Assembly: GCF_015775515.1 (NCBI RefSeq)
Contig: NZ_CP065383.1
Coordinates: forward strand, 1,178,001 to 1,242,000
From: Atribacter laminatus
GTDB lineage: Bacteria; Atribacterota; Atribacteria; Atribacterales; Atribacteraceae
DNA: 64,000 bases
Direction: 5' to 3'
Positions 1 through 9,182 of the stretch are shown piece by piece. How positions within the stretch are numbered: position 1 is the first letter of the stretch; the number at the start of each line of letters is the position of its first letter. The notes beneath the pieces are model-generated. The model worked only from the letters and a program-made list of their open reading frames with translations. It searched no databases and had not been told where the DNA came from. The translations under genes were made by a program, and so were the position numbers.

Positions 1-135
1 AATTGGAAGAAGCGAGTGGATAGACAATCATTAACTTGATTGTTTGAAATTGTATAAATAATGCAAGGAGGCTGTTTTCAATCATCTCATAATCGAATAT
101 ATGAGTTTTGTGATTCATTCCAGTTAAAGATTTTT

Positions 136-170
136 AGGGAAGGCGACTTGCTTTAAAAATCACCTTCCCT
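136..170 (-). terminator. Hairpin downstream of the alpha/beta hydrolase gene
   Basis: An 11-bp inverted repeat (AGGGAAGGCGA at 136-146 against TCACCTTCCCT at 160-170, one mismatch) lies about 50 bp beyond the stop of the minus-strand hydrolase gene. The U-tract expected of an intrinsic terminator is poor on both strands, so the terminator role is inferred. I see nothing recognisable in bases 1-135. Confidence 0.35.
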
Positions 171-222
171 GAGTTTGGCAAAAAAATGCTGGAATTTTTA
201 TGGGATCAATCGTTATAATTAT

Positions 223-1572
223 TTATTGCTCGTCAAATATTTCATCCAGCCAGTCATAAAGGACAGCGTTCGAGAGAGGACTATTGTTCATCTGGCAGTG
301 ACTATCAGCTCCGCTCTGTATATCGAAGACATGGAGAGTAGCAGGACCGGCAACATGATCTACGCAATACTGAGCTTGTTTCAGCGGGATTTTACCTTCA
401 CCTTCACCTACCATAGCCAGGGTTGGTATGGTAATTTTGTTGACTAATCCAGTAATATTAAATTCTTTTAGATGTTCCAGTAAAGAAAAAATCGATGATT
501 GGCCAAAACGAGTACACATATTCCACAAACTGATTTTATATTTCGGGCTCATTTCTTCATCTGGTATGTAATCAAAGTCTTCAAGTCGGAGGTCTTCTGG
601 TATATTTTCTAATTGAGAAAGTCCACCGGCTATCAAGTACTCATGAATGTCAACTATCGGTGAATTGAGGATTAAGGCTTTGATGCGTTTCTCAGTTATT
701 GCTCCACTGGCAGCAAAATAGCCTCCTAAGCTAATTCCATATAAAGCAAGCTGATTAGGATCAACATCTTTTCTTTTCAAAGCAAAATCGACAACTGCAG
801 TTATTGGCTGACTATAATCTGGAATAAAAGACATATGAGGATGAAAACGAAGAGCACCAACTTGACCGGGTCCGTCGAAAAGCAGTATATTGTATCCTCT
901 TTCTAAGGCAGCCCGTCCAGCGCCAAAAAATATTTCCTCCGAGGTACCGTCATATCCGCTCATAATTAGAATGGTTTTTCGAGCAATTTGGTTGGTATCT
1001 TTGTCTGGAGAAAGGAAATAACCAGGGAGAAAGCTATCCTGATAAGGGATTTGGAGTACATCCACTCTCCAATCAAACAAATTTATTCCATCGATAAAAC
1101 AGGTATGGGCTTTTAAGCCAAATTCTTGACGCTCAGGAAGTCGAGGGTCGGCATAATATTCAGCTGCTCGATAATAATTACTGGCTCTCATTAAAGCGTC
1201 CCGGGCACTTACCACGTGACCTTTGGCTAAACGCTCACGGCCATCTTTTTCTACTTGCATTCCTAATTGAGCAAAACTTTTTGGCCAATTACTGGGATCA
1301 CCATCGGTTATTTCTGAGGCCGCTAAAAGTATTTCCCCTAAAATTCCACCTCCATACCAATCAGTACCAATGGATCGCATCAATTGAAAATCCATTTCTG
1401 GATCGGAAAAACCTTTGATTTTCATCGAGCTTCTGGCTAAATTGATCTGGGTAGTCTGATTAACATTTGGTGTTGAATCATTATCTGCATATACTACAGA
1501 AGAAGCTATTAAGATTAAACAAAAAATGAGAAATCCGAAGATAAAGTGATTCGATAAACTCAGCAAATGCAT
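223..1572 (-). CDS. Secreted alpha/beta hydrolase (FrsA/DHPON hydrolase-like)
   Basis: This 449-residue protein is probably an exported serine hydrolase of the alpha/beta fold; its substrate cannot be read from the sequence. Residues 1-29 form a typical signal peptide ending SSVVYA. The nucleophile elbow is GISLGG (about residue 280), an upstream DGPG motif near residue 230 is characteristic of the FrsA/2,6-dihydropseudooxynicotine hydrolase group, and a C-terminal GADSHC supplies the likely catalytic His. The N-terminal 160 residues are helical and resemble the cap region of that group. A GAGGTGA ribosome site lies about 10 bases before the ATG. The gene stands alone, with a repeat-filled kilobase upstream. 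Family assignment is firm at the fold level and tentative at the subfamily level. Confidence 0.8.
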   Translation of the reverse strand: MHLLSLSNHFIFGFLIFCLILIASSVVYADNDSTPNVNQTTQINLARSSMKIKGFSDPEMDFQLMRSIGTDWYGGGILGEILLAASEITDGDPSNWPKSFAQLGMQVEKDGRERLAKGHVVSARDALMRASNYYRAAEYYADPRLPERQEFGLKAHTCFIDGINLFDWRVDVLQIPYQDSFLPGYFLSPDKDTNQIARKTILIMSGYDGTSEEIFFGAGRAALERGYNILLFDGPGQVGALRFHPHMSFIPDYSQPITAVVDFALKRKDVDPNQLALYGISLGGYFAASGAITEKRIKALILNSPIVDIHEYLIAGGLSQLENIPEDLRLEDFDYIPDEEMSPKYKISLWNMCTRFGQSSIFSLLEHLKEFNITGLVNKITIPTLAMVGEGEGKIPLKQAQYCVDHVAGPATLHVFDIQSGADSHCQMNNSPLSNAVLYDWLDEIFDEQ

Positions 1573-1678
1573 GGTGTGTCACCTCGATTGGGAAAGACGT
1601 ATTTTAATTTTTTCATTATATTTATTATCGGTTTGAAGTTCAAATTTATTAGTTTTTCTGCAGAAGGATAGGGAAGAC

Positions 1679-2041
1679 GGCTTAGGATGAGTGATGAAAG
1701 GCACCCTCCCCGCCGTAAACGGCACCCCTCCAAGGAGGGGAATTGTTGAATTCATTCCCCCATTGAGGGGGGATTTAAGGGGGGTGTGCCTTGTCTTTTT
1801 TTGTTTATTCTTTTTTCACCAATATTGATATTTTCAGGTTAGACCTTCATGCCAAGTTGTGGCAGCAGATGAGGTTGAAAACAAAAATTCGACATGCCAT
1901 GGCATGTCGCTACATTAATTAAAGAATGGGCACAATACATTGTGCCCCTATAATTTTATATTCTTTGGTAGGGGCTTGATTTATCATGCCCGGGGGTTTT
2001 CAGGTTAGACCTTCATGCCAAGTTGTGGCACCAGATGAGGA
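1679..2041. repeat. Composite intergenic repeat block (modules A, B, H and small palindromes)
   Basis: No gene is seen here. Module A spans 1701-1790 and is followed by a T-rich tail to about 1838. The B palindrome is at 1891-1908. A GGGCACAA/TTGTGCCC stem is at 1928-1947, and a related GGGC/GCCC element lies near 1971-1992. Module H occurs twice as direct copies (about 1837-1873 and 2003-2041). The stretch 1888-1993 is largely present in inverted form at about 7755-7856. Confidence 0.75.
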
Positions 2042-2490
2042 TGAAAATCCTCTCTAAATCCGTCATTGCGAGGAGGTCAACCGTTTTTTGGTTGAACGAC
2101 GTGGCAATCTCATCCTCAAAATCATGAATCCTGAATCGAATAAAAAAATTAAGAATTGATGAACTTTGATGGCGAGAAACCCCAAAAAAAAGCTTCCCCC
2201 TTTAGTAAAGGGGGTTAGGGGGATTTGAGTTTTTTGAAAACCAATCGAATCCCGAACCTTCTCCCTTTGTCCAAAGGGAGAGGAATAAAAAAGATTGAGC
2301 TCGAGAGATTGCCACGACCTCAAAAAACGAGGTCTCGCAATGACGGATTGGGTTGATGAGATCCTCACGCGGGAAAGCACCGCTCAGGATGACACCAGTG
2401 GCGTCAGGTGAGATCCTCACGGCTTCTGAATACGAAGCCTCAGAATGATGGATTAAAAAGGCACACCCCCCTCAATGGGGGAATTTCTAT
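2042..2490. repeat. Composite intergenic repeat block (modules C, F, D, partial A)
   Basis: Module C lies at about 2062-2112 and again, inverted with a different loop, at about 2305-2347. Module F is at about 2196-2226. D-type segments occupy about 2350-2450, and a short inverted fragment of module A lies at 2460-2486. Reading frames across this stretch are by-products of the repeats and show no protein-like sequence. Confidence 0.7.
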
Positions 2491-2523
2491 AATGGTATAT
2501 TCGGATGGAGAAGAAGGGAGGAA

Positions 2524-2560
2524 GAAAAAATCCCGTGCCTCATGCAAGAAGACACGGGAT
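2524..2560 (-). terminator. Intrinsic terminator of the small secreted protein gene
   Basis: Read on the minus strand this is an 8-bp perfect stem ATCCCGTG/CACGGGAT followed by six T residues, 28 bp beyond the stop codon of the gene ending at 2588. It has the form of a classical rho-independent terminator. Confidence 0.85.
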
Positions 2561-2587
2561 ACTGGCTCATTCAGTTAGATTATTTTA

Positions 2588-3103
2588 TTATTCTTCGACA
2601 TTGAAAGAAAATGAATCCAAGATTTTTTCAAGAATTGGCTGGAACTCCTCGGATGTGCTGCCAAAAATAGTAATATTCATAAATATGCCATCCCCATTGT
2701 TGAAGACTTTATCAGCGGCCGCGAAAATTATTGTTTCATCATCCTGGGAGTTTTCCATGGTGACCATTCTAAATTCTGCATCACCTATTGATTTTGATAT
2801 GTCTTCTACTATTTCGCTATCTTCGGTTTCGGTTTCAATGAACATTTGAAGGAAGGTTGCGACGTTTTCTCCTCGAGCTAAAATCAAAAATTGATCAGGC
2901 TTGCTTACGTCTCCGCTGTACCAAGCCGATTCTTTTTCGCTAAAGCCAAGGTTTTCTTCTAATTGTTGCCAATCCGGTGGGAGGGAAAAACTGATACCAT
3001 GAGCAGTAATGGTTTGCCAGTCCTCTTCAGCCCAAGCGACAGAAATGAAAGCAATACTAACTAAAAATACCGCAACAACTGTTAGCAAGAACAGCCTTTT
3101 CAA
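2588..3103 (-). CDS. Small secreted protein, PsbP/DcrB-like fold suspected
   Basis: This 171-residue protein begins with a clear signal peptide (residues 1-25, cleavage after SVAWA). The mature part starts with a strand pattern around GISFSLPPDW that is common in PsbP/DcrB/MOG1-like domains, where a short GFSFxxPxxW-type motif opens the domain. No catalytic residues stand out and the mature protein is acidic. It is single-copy here, with its own terminator downstream and a strong GGAGG ribosome site. The DUF2207 gene upstream on the same strand is 180 bp away, so co-transcription is possible but unproven. The function is unknown. Confidence 0.7.
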   Translation of the reverse strand: MKRLFLLTVVAVFLVSIAFISVAWAEEDWQTITAHGISFSLPPDWQQLEENLGFSEKESAWYSGDVSKPDQFLILARGENVATFLQMFIETETEDSEIVEDISKSIGDAEFRMVTMENSQDDETIIFAAADKVFNNGDGIFMNITIFGSTSEEFQPILEKILDSFSFNVEE

Positions 3104-3285
3104 TTTGTATTCCTCCTTTTTTTGAGCATAGCTCTAAACAATGTTTTCTGCTAAACAAGAAAAAACAATGATGAAAAACGCTCAGGTTGATGATCAATTT
3201 TTAGGAATTGATAAGCCTTAACCTATTATAAGTCTTAAAAACAAAAATTAATTTATCCTCCTTTCCCAGGATCTGGTTTAATAGG

Positions 3286-5124
3286 CTAAAAAGCTCCACC
3301 TCGACCTCCACCTGATCCTCCTCCTATGCCACCTCCGCCACCAGAAAAACCTCCTCCGCCCCATCCGGAAGAACCCTTAGAGCGGGCTTGAGCTTGGACG
3401 ATGGTAGCTGAAGCAGTATTTCGGAGCAAATATAGCTGACTGCCAAAGAGAAAAGGTGAAGGATTATAAAACTGGCCATGTTGGCTTTGCGCTTCCCAGA
3501 TTTCTCGAGGGATAAACTTTTGTAAAGTGCTAATGACCTTTTCTGCGACGCCTAAGGCAGTTCCATAGACAAGATACTTTTCCCATACAATTATTGATTC
3601 AGGAGGGTATTCGGAGAGCAAAGAAAAGTCAGAAAGAAAACGACTGAAATTCACCCATTTTTGATAGTATTCTCTTCCTTCTTTCGTCCAACGACCAAAA
3701 AAATCTTTTCGGATCATTAAAATAGCTCCACCGAAGAACCACATTATTGCGGAGAGTATGGTCATTCGGGGTAATAAAAATGAGGTTATTCCTTGTGCAG
3801 AGATACCTACTACAGCCAAGGAAAAAAGCATCATTATGACTGCAATAAACTTTGCCAAGACATTTCCAGTAGTGCTGAAGTATCGCCGTTGGGCGATTGC
3901 ATCATGAACGGCATTTTCATATCCTGATAATGACTGGTTAAAATTTCCTGCTTCAGTAGTCGATTTTGAAAGGCGTTTTTGCATATCTTGAAAATCGAAA
4001 ACGTTATCAGTAGCAAAGCGGGCTAAAAGCTTTAGGAGCAATCCCTCAGAATGGGAAAGATCGCTACCGGGTTCATTTTTTTTGATTTGAATCCCTTGAC
4101 CATTTTGTATTTCTTTAAAATCAATATAGTCTTTATGGTAAAGGTTCATCATAGCTGATGCTATTCCATCTTTGTCAACCTTGCCAGCTAAATTTTTTAC
4201 CATAGCGTTGATGAAATCGGGTGGGTCATTGCTGGGGAGTTCCCGCTCATATATCCCCTGGTAAGGAATGGCATGCTCTTTTCCCATAAACCAAAAAATT
4301 AGAAAGAACAAAAAACCAAAAATGATGAGAAGGGCTAGCCAGGGTAACCAAGCGGAACGAACTGTTTTAGTGTAAACATTTTCGATTGGTTTTACTTCTT
4401 CAATGGTTAAGGTTGGATTATCAGCGGCATAGGGGAGATCGGAAGCGGGATCAGTGAGGAATCGGACCTCGGCAAAGGATTCCGGTGGAAAATGAGGAGT
4501 CATAAAGGTATATCGATTTCCACTTTGAATCATTTTTACCGAAGGGTGTTGATAGATGGTGTTGATGTGGACCGAATCAGGAAAATCAAAAATACCGGTA
4601 ATTTTTCCAACCGGCGCATCCCATTGTCCCCAATATTGTCGGAAAATTTGTGCTATTTGCGGACCATTTTCAAAAATACCTCGTGCTCGGTAAGTAACAT
4701 GAAGACGAATGAGGGGGGATTGTTTGGGATCCAGCCTTTCATAACTTCCTACGGGAACTAACCATACCCGAGCTTCAAATCCGTTTGATTGTTTACGAAG
4801 AAACTCCACTGATTGGGCTTCGATTCCTTCGGTCCAGAGTTGGATATTATCGATTTCGACATATCGCGAAGGAGGGATTTCACGATAGAGGCCTCGAAAG
4901 GGTTTTCTCATTTGGTAATCGATAATTTCATGAATTTCAAAGCTCCCATCGGGTAACATCTGGTGGTGAATGGTTGCAGAAGGAATTGAGTAAAGAGAGT
5001 TAAAGAACCATTTGAAGTAGGGATTTCCGCCGATAGTTTGGACAATAATGAATAATACAATCAAAACTATAAAACCAATAATCCATTTTGCTATGCCCCA
5101 TTTTTTGCTTGCGCTGGTGTGCAC
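3286..5124 (-). CDS. DUF2207 domain membrane protein
   Basis: This 612-residue integral membrane protein has the layout of the DUF2207 (YciQ-like) family. There is one N-terminal membrane segment (about residues 12-32), an extracytoplasmic beta-rich domain to about residue 250, a second segment (about 258-280), a cytoplasmic helical domain, and a hydrophobic pair at about 425-475. The C-terminus is a glycine-rich tail of GG(F/I)GGG type ending RGGAF, the hallmark of this family. The function of DUF2207 proteins is not established. It is transcribed towards the small secreted protein gene. The length is usual for the family and there is no sign of truncation. Bases 5125-5372 upstream are AT-rich and show no gene. 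Confidence 0.85.
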   Translation of the reverse strand: MHTSASKKWGIAKWIIGFIVLIVLFIIVQTIGGNPYFKWFFNSLYSIPSATIHHQMLPDGSFEIHEIIDYQMRKPFRGLYREIPPSRYVEIDNIQLWTEGIEAQSVEFLRKQSNGFEARVWLVPVGSYERLDPKQSPLIRLHVTYRARGIFENGPQIAQIFRQYWGQWDAPVGKITGIFDFPDSVHINTIYQHPSVKMIQSGNRYTFMTPHFPPESFAEVRFLTDPASDLPYAADNPTLTIEEVKPIENVYTKTVRSAWLPWLALLIIFGFLFFLIFWFMGKEHAIPYQGIYERELPSNDPPDFINAMVKNLAGKVDKDGIASAMMNLYHKDYIDFKEIQNGQGIQIKKNEPGSDLSHSEGLLLKLLARFATDNVFDFQDMQKRLSKSTTEAGNFNQSLSGYENAVHDAIAQRRYFSTTGNVLAKFIAVIMMLFSLAVVGISAQGITSFLLPRMTILSAIMWFFGGAILMIRKDFFGRWTKEGREYYQKWVNFSRFLSDFSLLSEYPPESIIVWEKYLVYGTALGVAEKVISTLQKFIPREIWEAQSQHGQFYNPSPFLFGSQLYLLRNTASATIVQAQARSKGSSGWGGGGFSGGGGGIGGGSGGGRGGAF

Positions 5125-5372
5125 TATTCTAACCTCGCTTTCGAGGATTTCATTCTAAAAACTCAGATTATAAATAGTTAAGACAATTGGTTGTTTAATT
5201 TTATAAACTTCAATTTTTTACATAATTTTTCTTTAAAAAGTAATTCTTTATAGAAAGTGCTTTTAATTCATGGATAATGGTTTTATGTGCATATATTGTA
5301 ATGAAAACTTTGCTTATATACAACTGAAAATTAATTTTCTATACTAAAAATGTCGGAACGTTCAAAAGATGG

Positions 5373-5537
5373 TTTGATCCTGAGGTTTCGTGTTTCGAGG
5401 GCGTGAGGATCTCATCTGACGCCGCCGACGTCATCCTGAGGCTTCGTTTTCCGAAGCCGTGAGGATCTCATCTTTTTATCGTTTACTTAAAAATATTTTA
5501 ACAGATGAGATTGCCACGTCGCTACGCTCCTCGCAAT
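5373..5537. repeat. Repeat block interrupted by the IS1182 element (modules D, D, C)
   Basis: Two D-type segments (about 5375-5480) are followed by the left half of a module C copy ending TCCTCGCAAT at 5537. The right half resumes at 7289 after the insertion sequence. Confidence 0.75.
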
Positions 5538-7288
5538 CAGGCTGTGTCACATCTGTCACTATCTAGCCGTAATCTTTCGTAGATTCAAAAAATTTCAGAT
5601 AAAAGTTAAGCTAAGAATAGATCTCGGCTGGTATTAGACTCGATCTTAGCTAATTCTGGTTGGTTTTTATCCGATACCCCCTAAAGAGGTGGGATATTTC
5701 CCTCCTATCTCTTTCAAGAGACTCACTAAGGTGGTTACCCCGAGGAGGGTGATCATCCGAACCAGGTTAAAACAGGTCCCAAAGAGTGACGCTTCGGCTT
5801 TGACTCCTGGCAGGCCTCTTAAGAGGAAGGCATTCACACCTAAGTTACGTTTGATATGTCCAAAGGGAAGCTCGACTTTGGCTTTTCTTTTTCGGTAAAT
5901 TGCTTGGGACTCAGGCTCTTTATACTGGGCCTCGAACTTTTCTCTGAGTTCTTCATTCGCCAGTCGGATGACTTTCCTCCCGTGTTGAGAGGAAGTACAA
6001 ACCCCATAATGGGGACAAGCTAAACAGATTTTCTTGGCTGAGATCAGATAGTGTTTATGACCGTTTTTTTTATTCTTATTAAGATGAGAAAAGGTGAGTG
6101 TGTGTCCTTCGGGGCAGATATAGCAATCATGGATCTTATCATAGCTAAACTGGTCTTTGGCAAAAGGAGACGGTATTTTTTCTGAGGCCTGTCTTTGGGA
6201 GGGAACGACGACTTTGATCCCTTGCTGGTCAATTTTCGCTAATTCCGTGGTCGAGGCATAACCGGAATCAGCACAGGCGACCTGGCACTTATGCTCTAAG
6301 AGTGCATTGGCTTGGTTGATCTGTTGGCTGAACTGATTGAGGTCGTTATTCTCACTGACGACATCAGCGGAGAGAATCAGACCATGCTTTTCATCGACGA
6401 CGCTTTGGACGCTGTAGCCGGCATGAGTTCCAGCAAGACTATTGATCCGGGTACAGTCCGGATCAGTGGTGTTCAGGGATGTTTGCTTTTTGGTTTCCAG
6501 TTCTTTTAAGATACCCTGGACTTTGGTCTTTAAGACGTCTTGGTCTTGTAATTCCTGATCCATTTTGACCAAAGAGCCACACCCCTTTTCAGCCTCATCG
6601 ACCGTCTCACACTGGTTGAGGATAGTGGCGATGCGTTGATCGATGTTGTTGAGGACTTTTTGAATCTTTTTCTTATCCCAGCTCTTTTTGATGGAGGCAT
6701 TGGCTTTGAATTTGCTGCCATCAACAAAGAGAGTGTTGCCTTCGATCAGATTGAGCTGGATACACATCTTCGCACACTGTTTTAAGATGTCAGCTAACTG
6801 AGAGCGGTTTTTTCTTCTGAATTCAGCAATGGTCTTATGGTCGGGTGTGAGCCCTGAGGTCAGCCAGATAAAGGAGAGGTTATGATGGTTCGCTCGTTCC
6901 AATTTTCGGGAACTCCGGATCCCATAGGCATAGCCATAGACCACAAGTTTCAACATCACCTTGGGGTGGTATTGGGGGTTCCCGGCTTGGTGGGGATCCA
7001 GGTTCAATCCCAACTTTTCAAGATCGAGTGCTTCGACAAAGGCATCATAGGCTCTGACCGGATCATCGAGAGGAATGTAGTCTTCGATACTCGACGGGAA
7101 GAGTTGGAGTTGGTTTCTATTCGCATATCGATATGCCATGATCGGGGTATCCTTTCTTGACTCTCATACTTTTATCTTACCCTTTTATTGTACCATATTA
7201 TGGGCTAAATGCCTTGTAGAATAAGGATTTTATTGAGTTTTTAGTTATTATTTTTGTTCAAAAAAACCGATAATTGTGACACAGTCTG
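5538..7288 (-). mobile_element. Complete IS1182-family insertion sequence, 1751 bp
   Basis: The ends are near-matching inverted repeats: CAGGCTGTGTCACATCTGTC at the left (5538) and, on the complement, CAGACTGTGTCACAATTATC at the right (7288). A 3-bp duplication AAT flanks the element (5535-5537 and 7289-7291). Removing the element restores an uninterrupted copy of module C, matched by intact copies near 60918-61005. One transposase gene fills most of the element. The intact ends, target duplication and open frame suggest recent insertion. Confidence 0.9.
5667..7139 (-). CDS. IS1182-family transposase
   Basis: This 490-residue DDE transposase is full length for the family. The N-terminal DUF772-type helical domain (about residues 15-120) starts with the typical LFPSSIEDYIPLDDPVR region. 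The catalytic acidic residues are likely in LFVDGSKF, ACADSGYAS and the late LPFGHIKRNLG segment. A cysteine-rich insert (CYICPEGH then CLACPHYGVC) is usual for IS1182 enzymes and probably binds zinc. The frame is intact from ATG to stop, so the enzyme may be active. It starts 149 bp inside the right end of the element. Confidence 0.93.
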   Translation of the reverse strand: MAYRYANRNQLQLFPSSIEDYIPLDDPVRAYDAFVEALDLEKLGLNLDPHQAGNPQYHPKVMLKLVVYGYAYGIRSSRKLERANHHNLSFIWLTSGLTPDHKTIAEFRRKNRSQLADILKQCAKMCIQLNLIEGNTLFVDGSKFKANASIKKSWDKKKIQKVLNNIDQRIATILNQCETVDEAEKGCGSLVKMDQELQDQDVLKTKVQGILKELETKKQTSLNTTDPDCTRINSLAGTHAGYSVQSVVDEKHGLILSADVVSENNDLNQFSQQINQANALLEHKCQVACADSGYASTTELAKIDQQGIKVVVPSQRQASEKIPSPFAKDQFSYDKIHDCYICPEGHTLTFSHLNKNKKNGHKHYLISAKKICLACPHYGVCTSSQHGRKVIRLANEELREKFEAQYKEPESQAIYRKRKAKVELPFGHIKRNLGVNAFLLRGLPGVKAEASLFGTCFNLVRMITLLGVTTLVSLLKEIGGKYPTSLGGIG

Positions 7289-7945
7289 AATGACGGAGCG
7301 GGTGGATGAGATTGCCACGTCGTCTAACCAAAAGACGGTTAACCTCCTCGCAATGACGGAGCGGGTGGATGAGATTCTCACGTCGCACAATACGCTCCTT
7401 AGAATGACTGATTGAGTGAATGAGATTGCCACGTCGTTCAACCAAAAACCGGTTGACCTTTTCGCAATGACGGATTTAGAGAGGCTTTTCACCCTCATCC
7501 TGACCTTCTCCCATCAAGGGAGAAGGAACTCTGACTCGTCATTGCGAGGAACGAAGTGACGTGGCAATCTCTTGACTTTAATCTTTTTTATTCCTCTCCC
7601 TTTGGATAAAGGGAGATTAAGAGGGATTCGATTTTTTTCAGTTTTATCAAATCCCCCCTAACCCCCTTTGCTAAAGGGGGAGATTGATTTCTGGATGAGA
7701 AATCTCATCCTCATCTGTTGCCGTGAAAGTGGCATGAGGGTCTATTCTGATAACTTACGGGCATGATAAATCAAGCCCCTACCAAAGAATATAAAATGTT
7801 GGAGTACAATGTATCATACCCTTTTAACGTAGCGACATGCCATGGCATGTCGAATCCTGGCTTTTCACCCTCATCCTCACCTTCTCCCATCAAGGGAGAA
7901 GGAAATATAGCGATATGTCAACAAAAGCGGTACTATACCGTGTGA
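7289..7945. repeat. Composite intergenic repeat block (C copies, E, F, H, B)
   Basis: After the insertion sequence come the second half of the interrupted C copy and further C copies at about 7305-7360, 7365-7410 and 7425-7475. Module E is at about 7500-7535, another C at about 7535-7575, F at about 7645-7685 and H at about 7700-7745. From 7755 to 7856 there is an inverted copy of the 1888-1993 stretch with the B palindrome at 7834-7851. A second E lies at about 7866-7905. No protein-coding gene is supported. Confidence 0.75.
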
Positions 7946-7975
7946 GGATCTATCTTATAAGGGGGTATATTGGAA

Positions 7976-9112
7976 TTGAAAATTCTTCTCTGTCCCGATT
8001 CGTTTAAAGGAAGCTTATCAAGTCATAAAGTTTGCAATGCAATAAAAAGAGGATTTTTGCGCTGTACTCATAAAGTTGAAATTGTGGAAAAACCAGTAGC
8101 CGATGGTGGAGAAGGGACTATTGAAGCGCTCTATTACGGTTTGGGAGGAAGATTGGTAAAAACTGAAATAACCGGTCCGTTATGGGAAAAAGTGAACGCT
8201 CAATACCTCATTCTCGATGATCAAAAAACCGCGATAATCGAAATGGCTCAAGCAGCCGGTTTAACTTTGGTTCCAATACAAAAAAGAAATCCTCGATACA
8301 CGACCACCTTTGGAGTTGGAGAATTGGTAAACAATGCGGTGAAAAATGGTTGTAAAAAAGTGATTTTAGCCATTGGTGGGAGCGCTACCAATGATGGAGG
8401 AATGGGCGCTTTAGCTGCTTTAGGAGTGAAGTTTTATGATGAGAATCAAAAATTATTGCCTGGTATGGGAGAAAATTTGCTTAAGGTTCAAACAATAGAC
8501 ACTGAAGGTGCTGAAAAAGCGATGAATGAAGTGGAAATTCTCATTGCCAGCGATGTCAAAAATTCCCTTTTTGGGCCAGAAGGTGCGGCGAGTGTTTATG
8601 CTCCCCAAAAGGGAGCAAATGAAGAAGATGTTTTTTTTCTTGATAAGGGTTTGATGCATTTTTCAAAAGTGATTCGAGAAAAAACCGGCAAAGAAGTTGA
8701 TTCTATTCCAGGTTCTGGAGCAGCAGGAGGGATTGGAGCTGGTTTTTGTGGATTTTTTAATGCGCAAATTACCTCTGGTATTCAGCTTATTATGGAATTA
8801 CTAAATTTTGAAGAAGAGATCGCAACCAGTGACCTCATCATTAGTGGAGAGGGAAAAATTGATCGTCAAACTCTCTATGGAAAGTTAATTAGCGGTATTT
8901 ATGAGTTATGTCAAAAGCACAATAAACCACTAATACTTTTAGCCGGGAAGGTAGAAGAGGAAGCGTATTCGATTTATGGAGATAAAGTATTGGCTTTATT
9001 TTCCATCGTAAATGGTCCAATAAACGAAGATGAAGCATTTTTGAAAGCTGAATACTTAGTGGAGAATACTTCCTATAATATTGCCAAACTGATCTTTCAC
9101 AATTTTAGTTAG
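7976..9112 (+). CDS. Glycerate 2-kinase (GlxK/GarK family)
   Basis: The product phosphorylates D-glycerate, giving 2-phosphoglycerate in this family. It aligns over its whole length with E. coli GarK: LCPDSFKGSLS at the N-terminus, PVADGGEGT, IGGSATNDGG, a PQKGA segment, SGAAGGIGAG and ISGEGKIDRQT. Two TTG codons compete as start (7970 and 7976). I prefer 7976 because it leaves a normal 10-base spacing from the AAGGGGG site and gives the MKILL opening seen in the family. Glycerate is an intermediate of serine, glyoxylate and sugar-acid breakdown, which fits the serine and glycine genes elsewhere in the window, but the gene is not in an operon. A shared terminator separates it from the convergent SLH porin gene. 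Confidence 0.9.
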   Translation: MKILLCPDSFKGSLSSHKVCNAIKRGFLRCTHKVEIVEKPVADGGEGTIEALYYGLGGRLVKTEITGPLWEKVNAQYLILDDQKTAIIEMAQAAGLTLVPIQKRNPRYTTTFGVGELVNNAVKNGCKKVILAIGGSATNDGGMGALAALGVKFYDENQKLLPGMGENLLKVQTIDTEGAEKAMNEVEILIASDVKNSLFGPEGAASVYAPQKGANEEDVFFLDKGLMHFSKVIREKTGKEVDSIPGSGAAGGIGAGFCGFFNAQITSGIQLIMELLNFEEEIATSDLIISGEGKIDRQTLYGKLISGIYELCQKHNKPLILLAGKVEEEAYSIYGDKVLALFSIVNGPINEDEAFLKAEYLVENTSYNIAKLIFHNFS

Positions 9113-9129
9113 TGAATGCTTAAGAGATT

Positions 9130-9165
9130 AAAAAAGCCCTGGACGATTCTTCCAGGGCTTTTTTA
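9130..9165. terminator. Bidirectional intrinsic terminator
   Basis: The stem AAAAAAGCCCTGG / CCAGGGCTTTTTT with an 8-base loop carries a T-run on either strand. It lies between the convergent glycerate kinase and SLH porin genes, so it probably serves both. Confidence 0.92.
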
Positions 9166-9182
9166 ATGAATATAATACTGGT

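Noticed and set aside
2063-2420. Short open frames across the repeat block, some with protein-like length
   Set aside because: They follow the C, F and D repeats, recur as similar peptides wherever those repeats occur, and lack ribosome sites.
7241-7498. Open frames with a repeated peptide pattern on the minus strand
   Set aside because: The repeated peptide is the translation of tandem C modules; the DNA is palindromic repeat, not coding.
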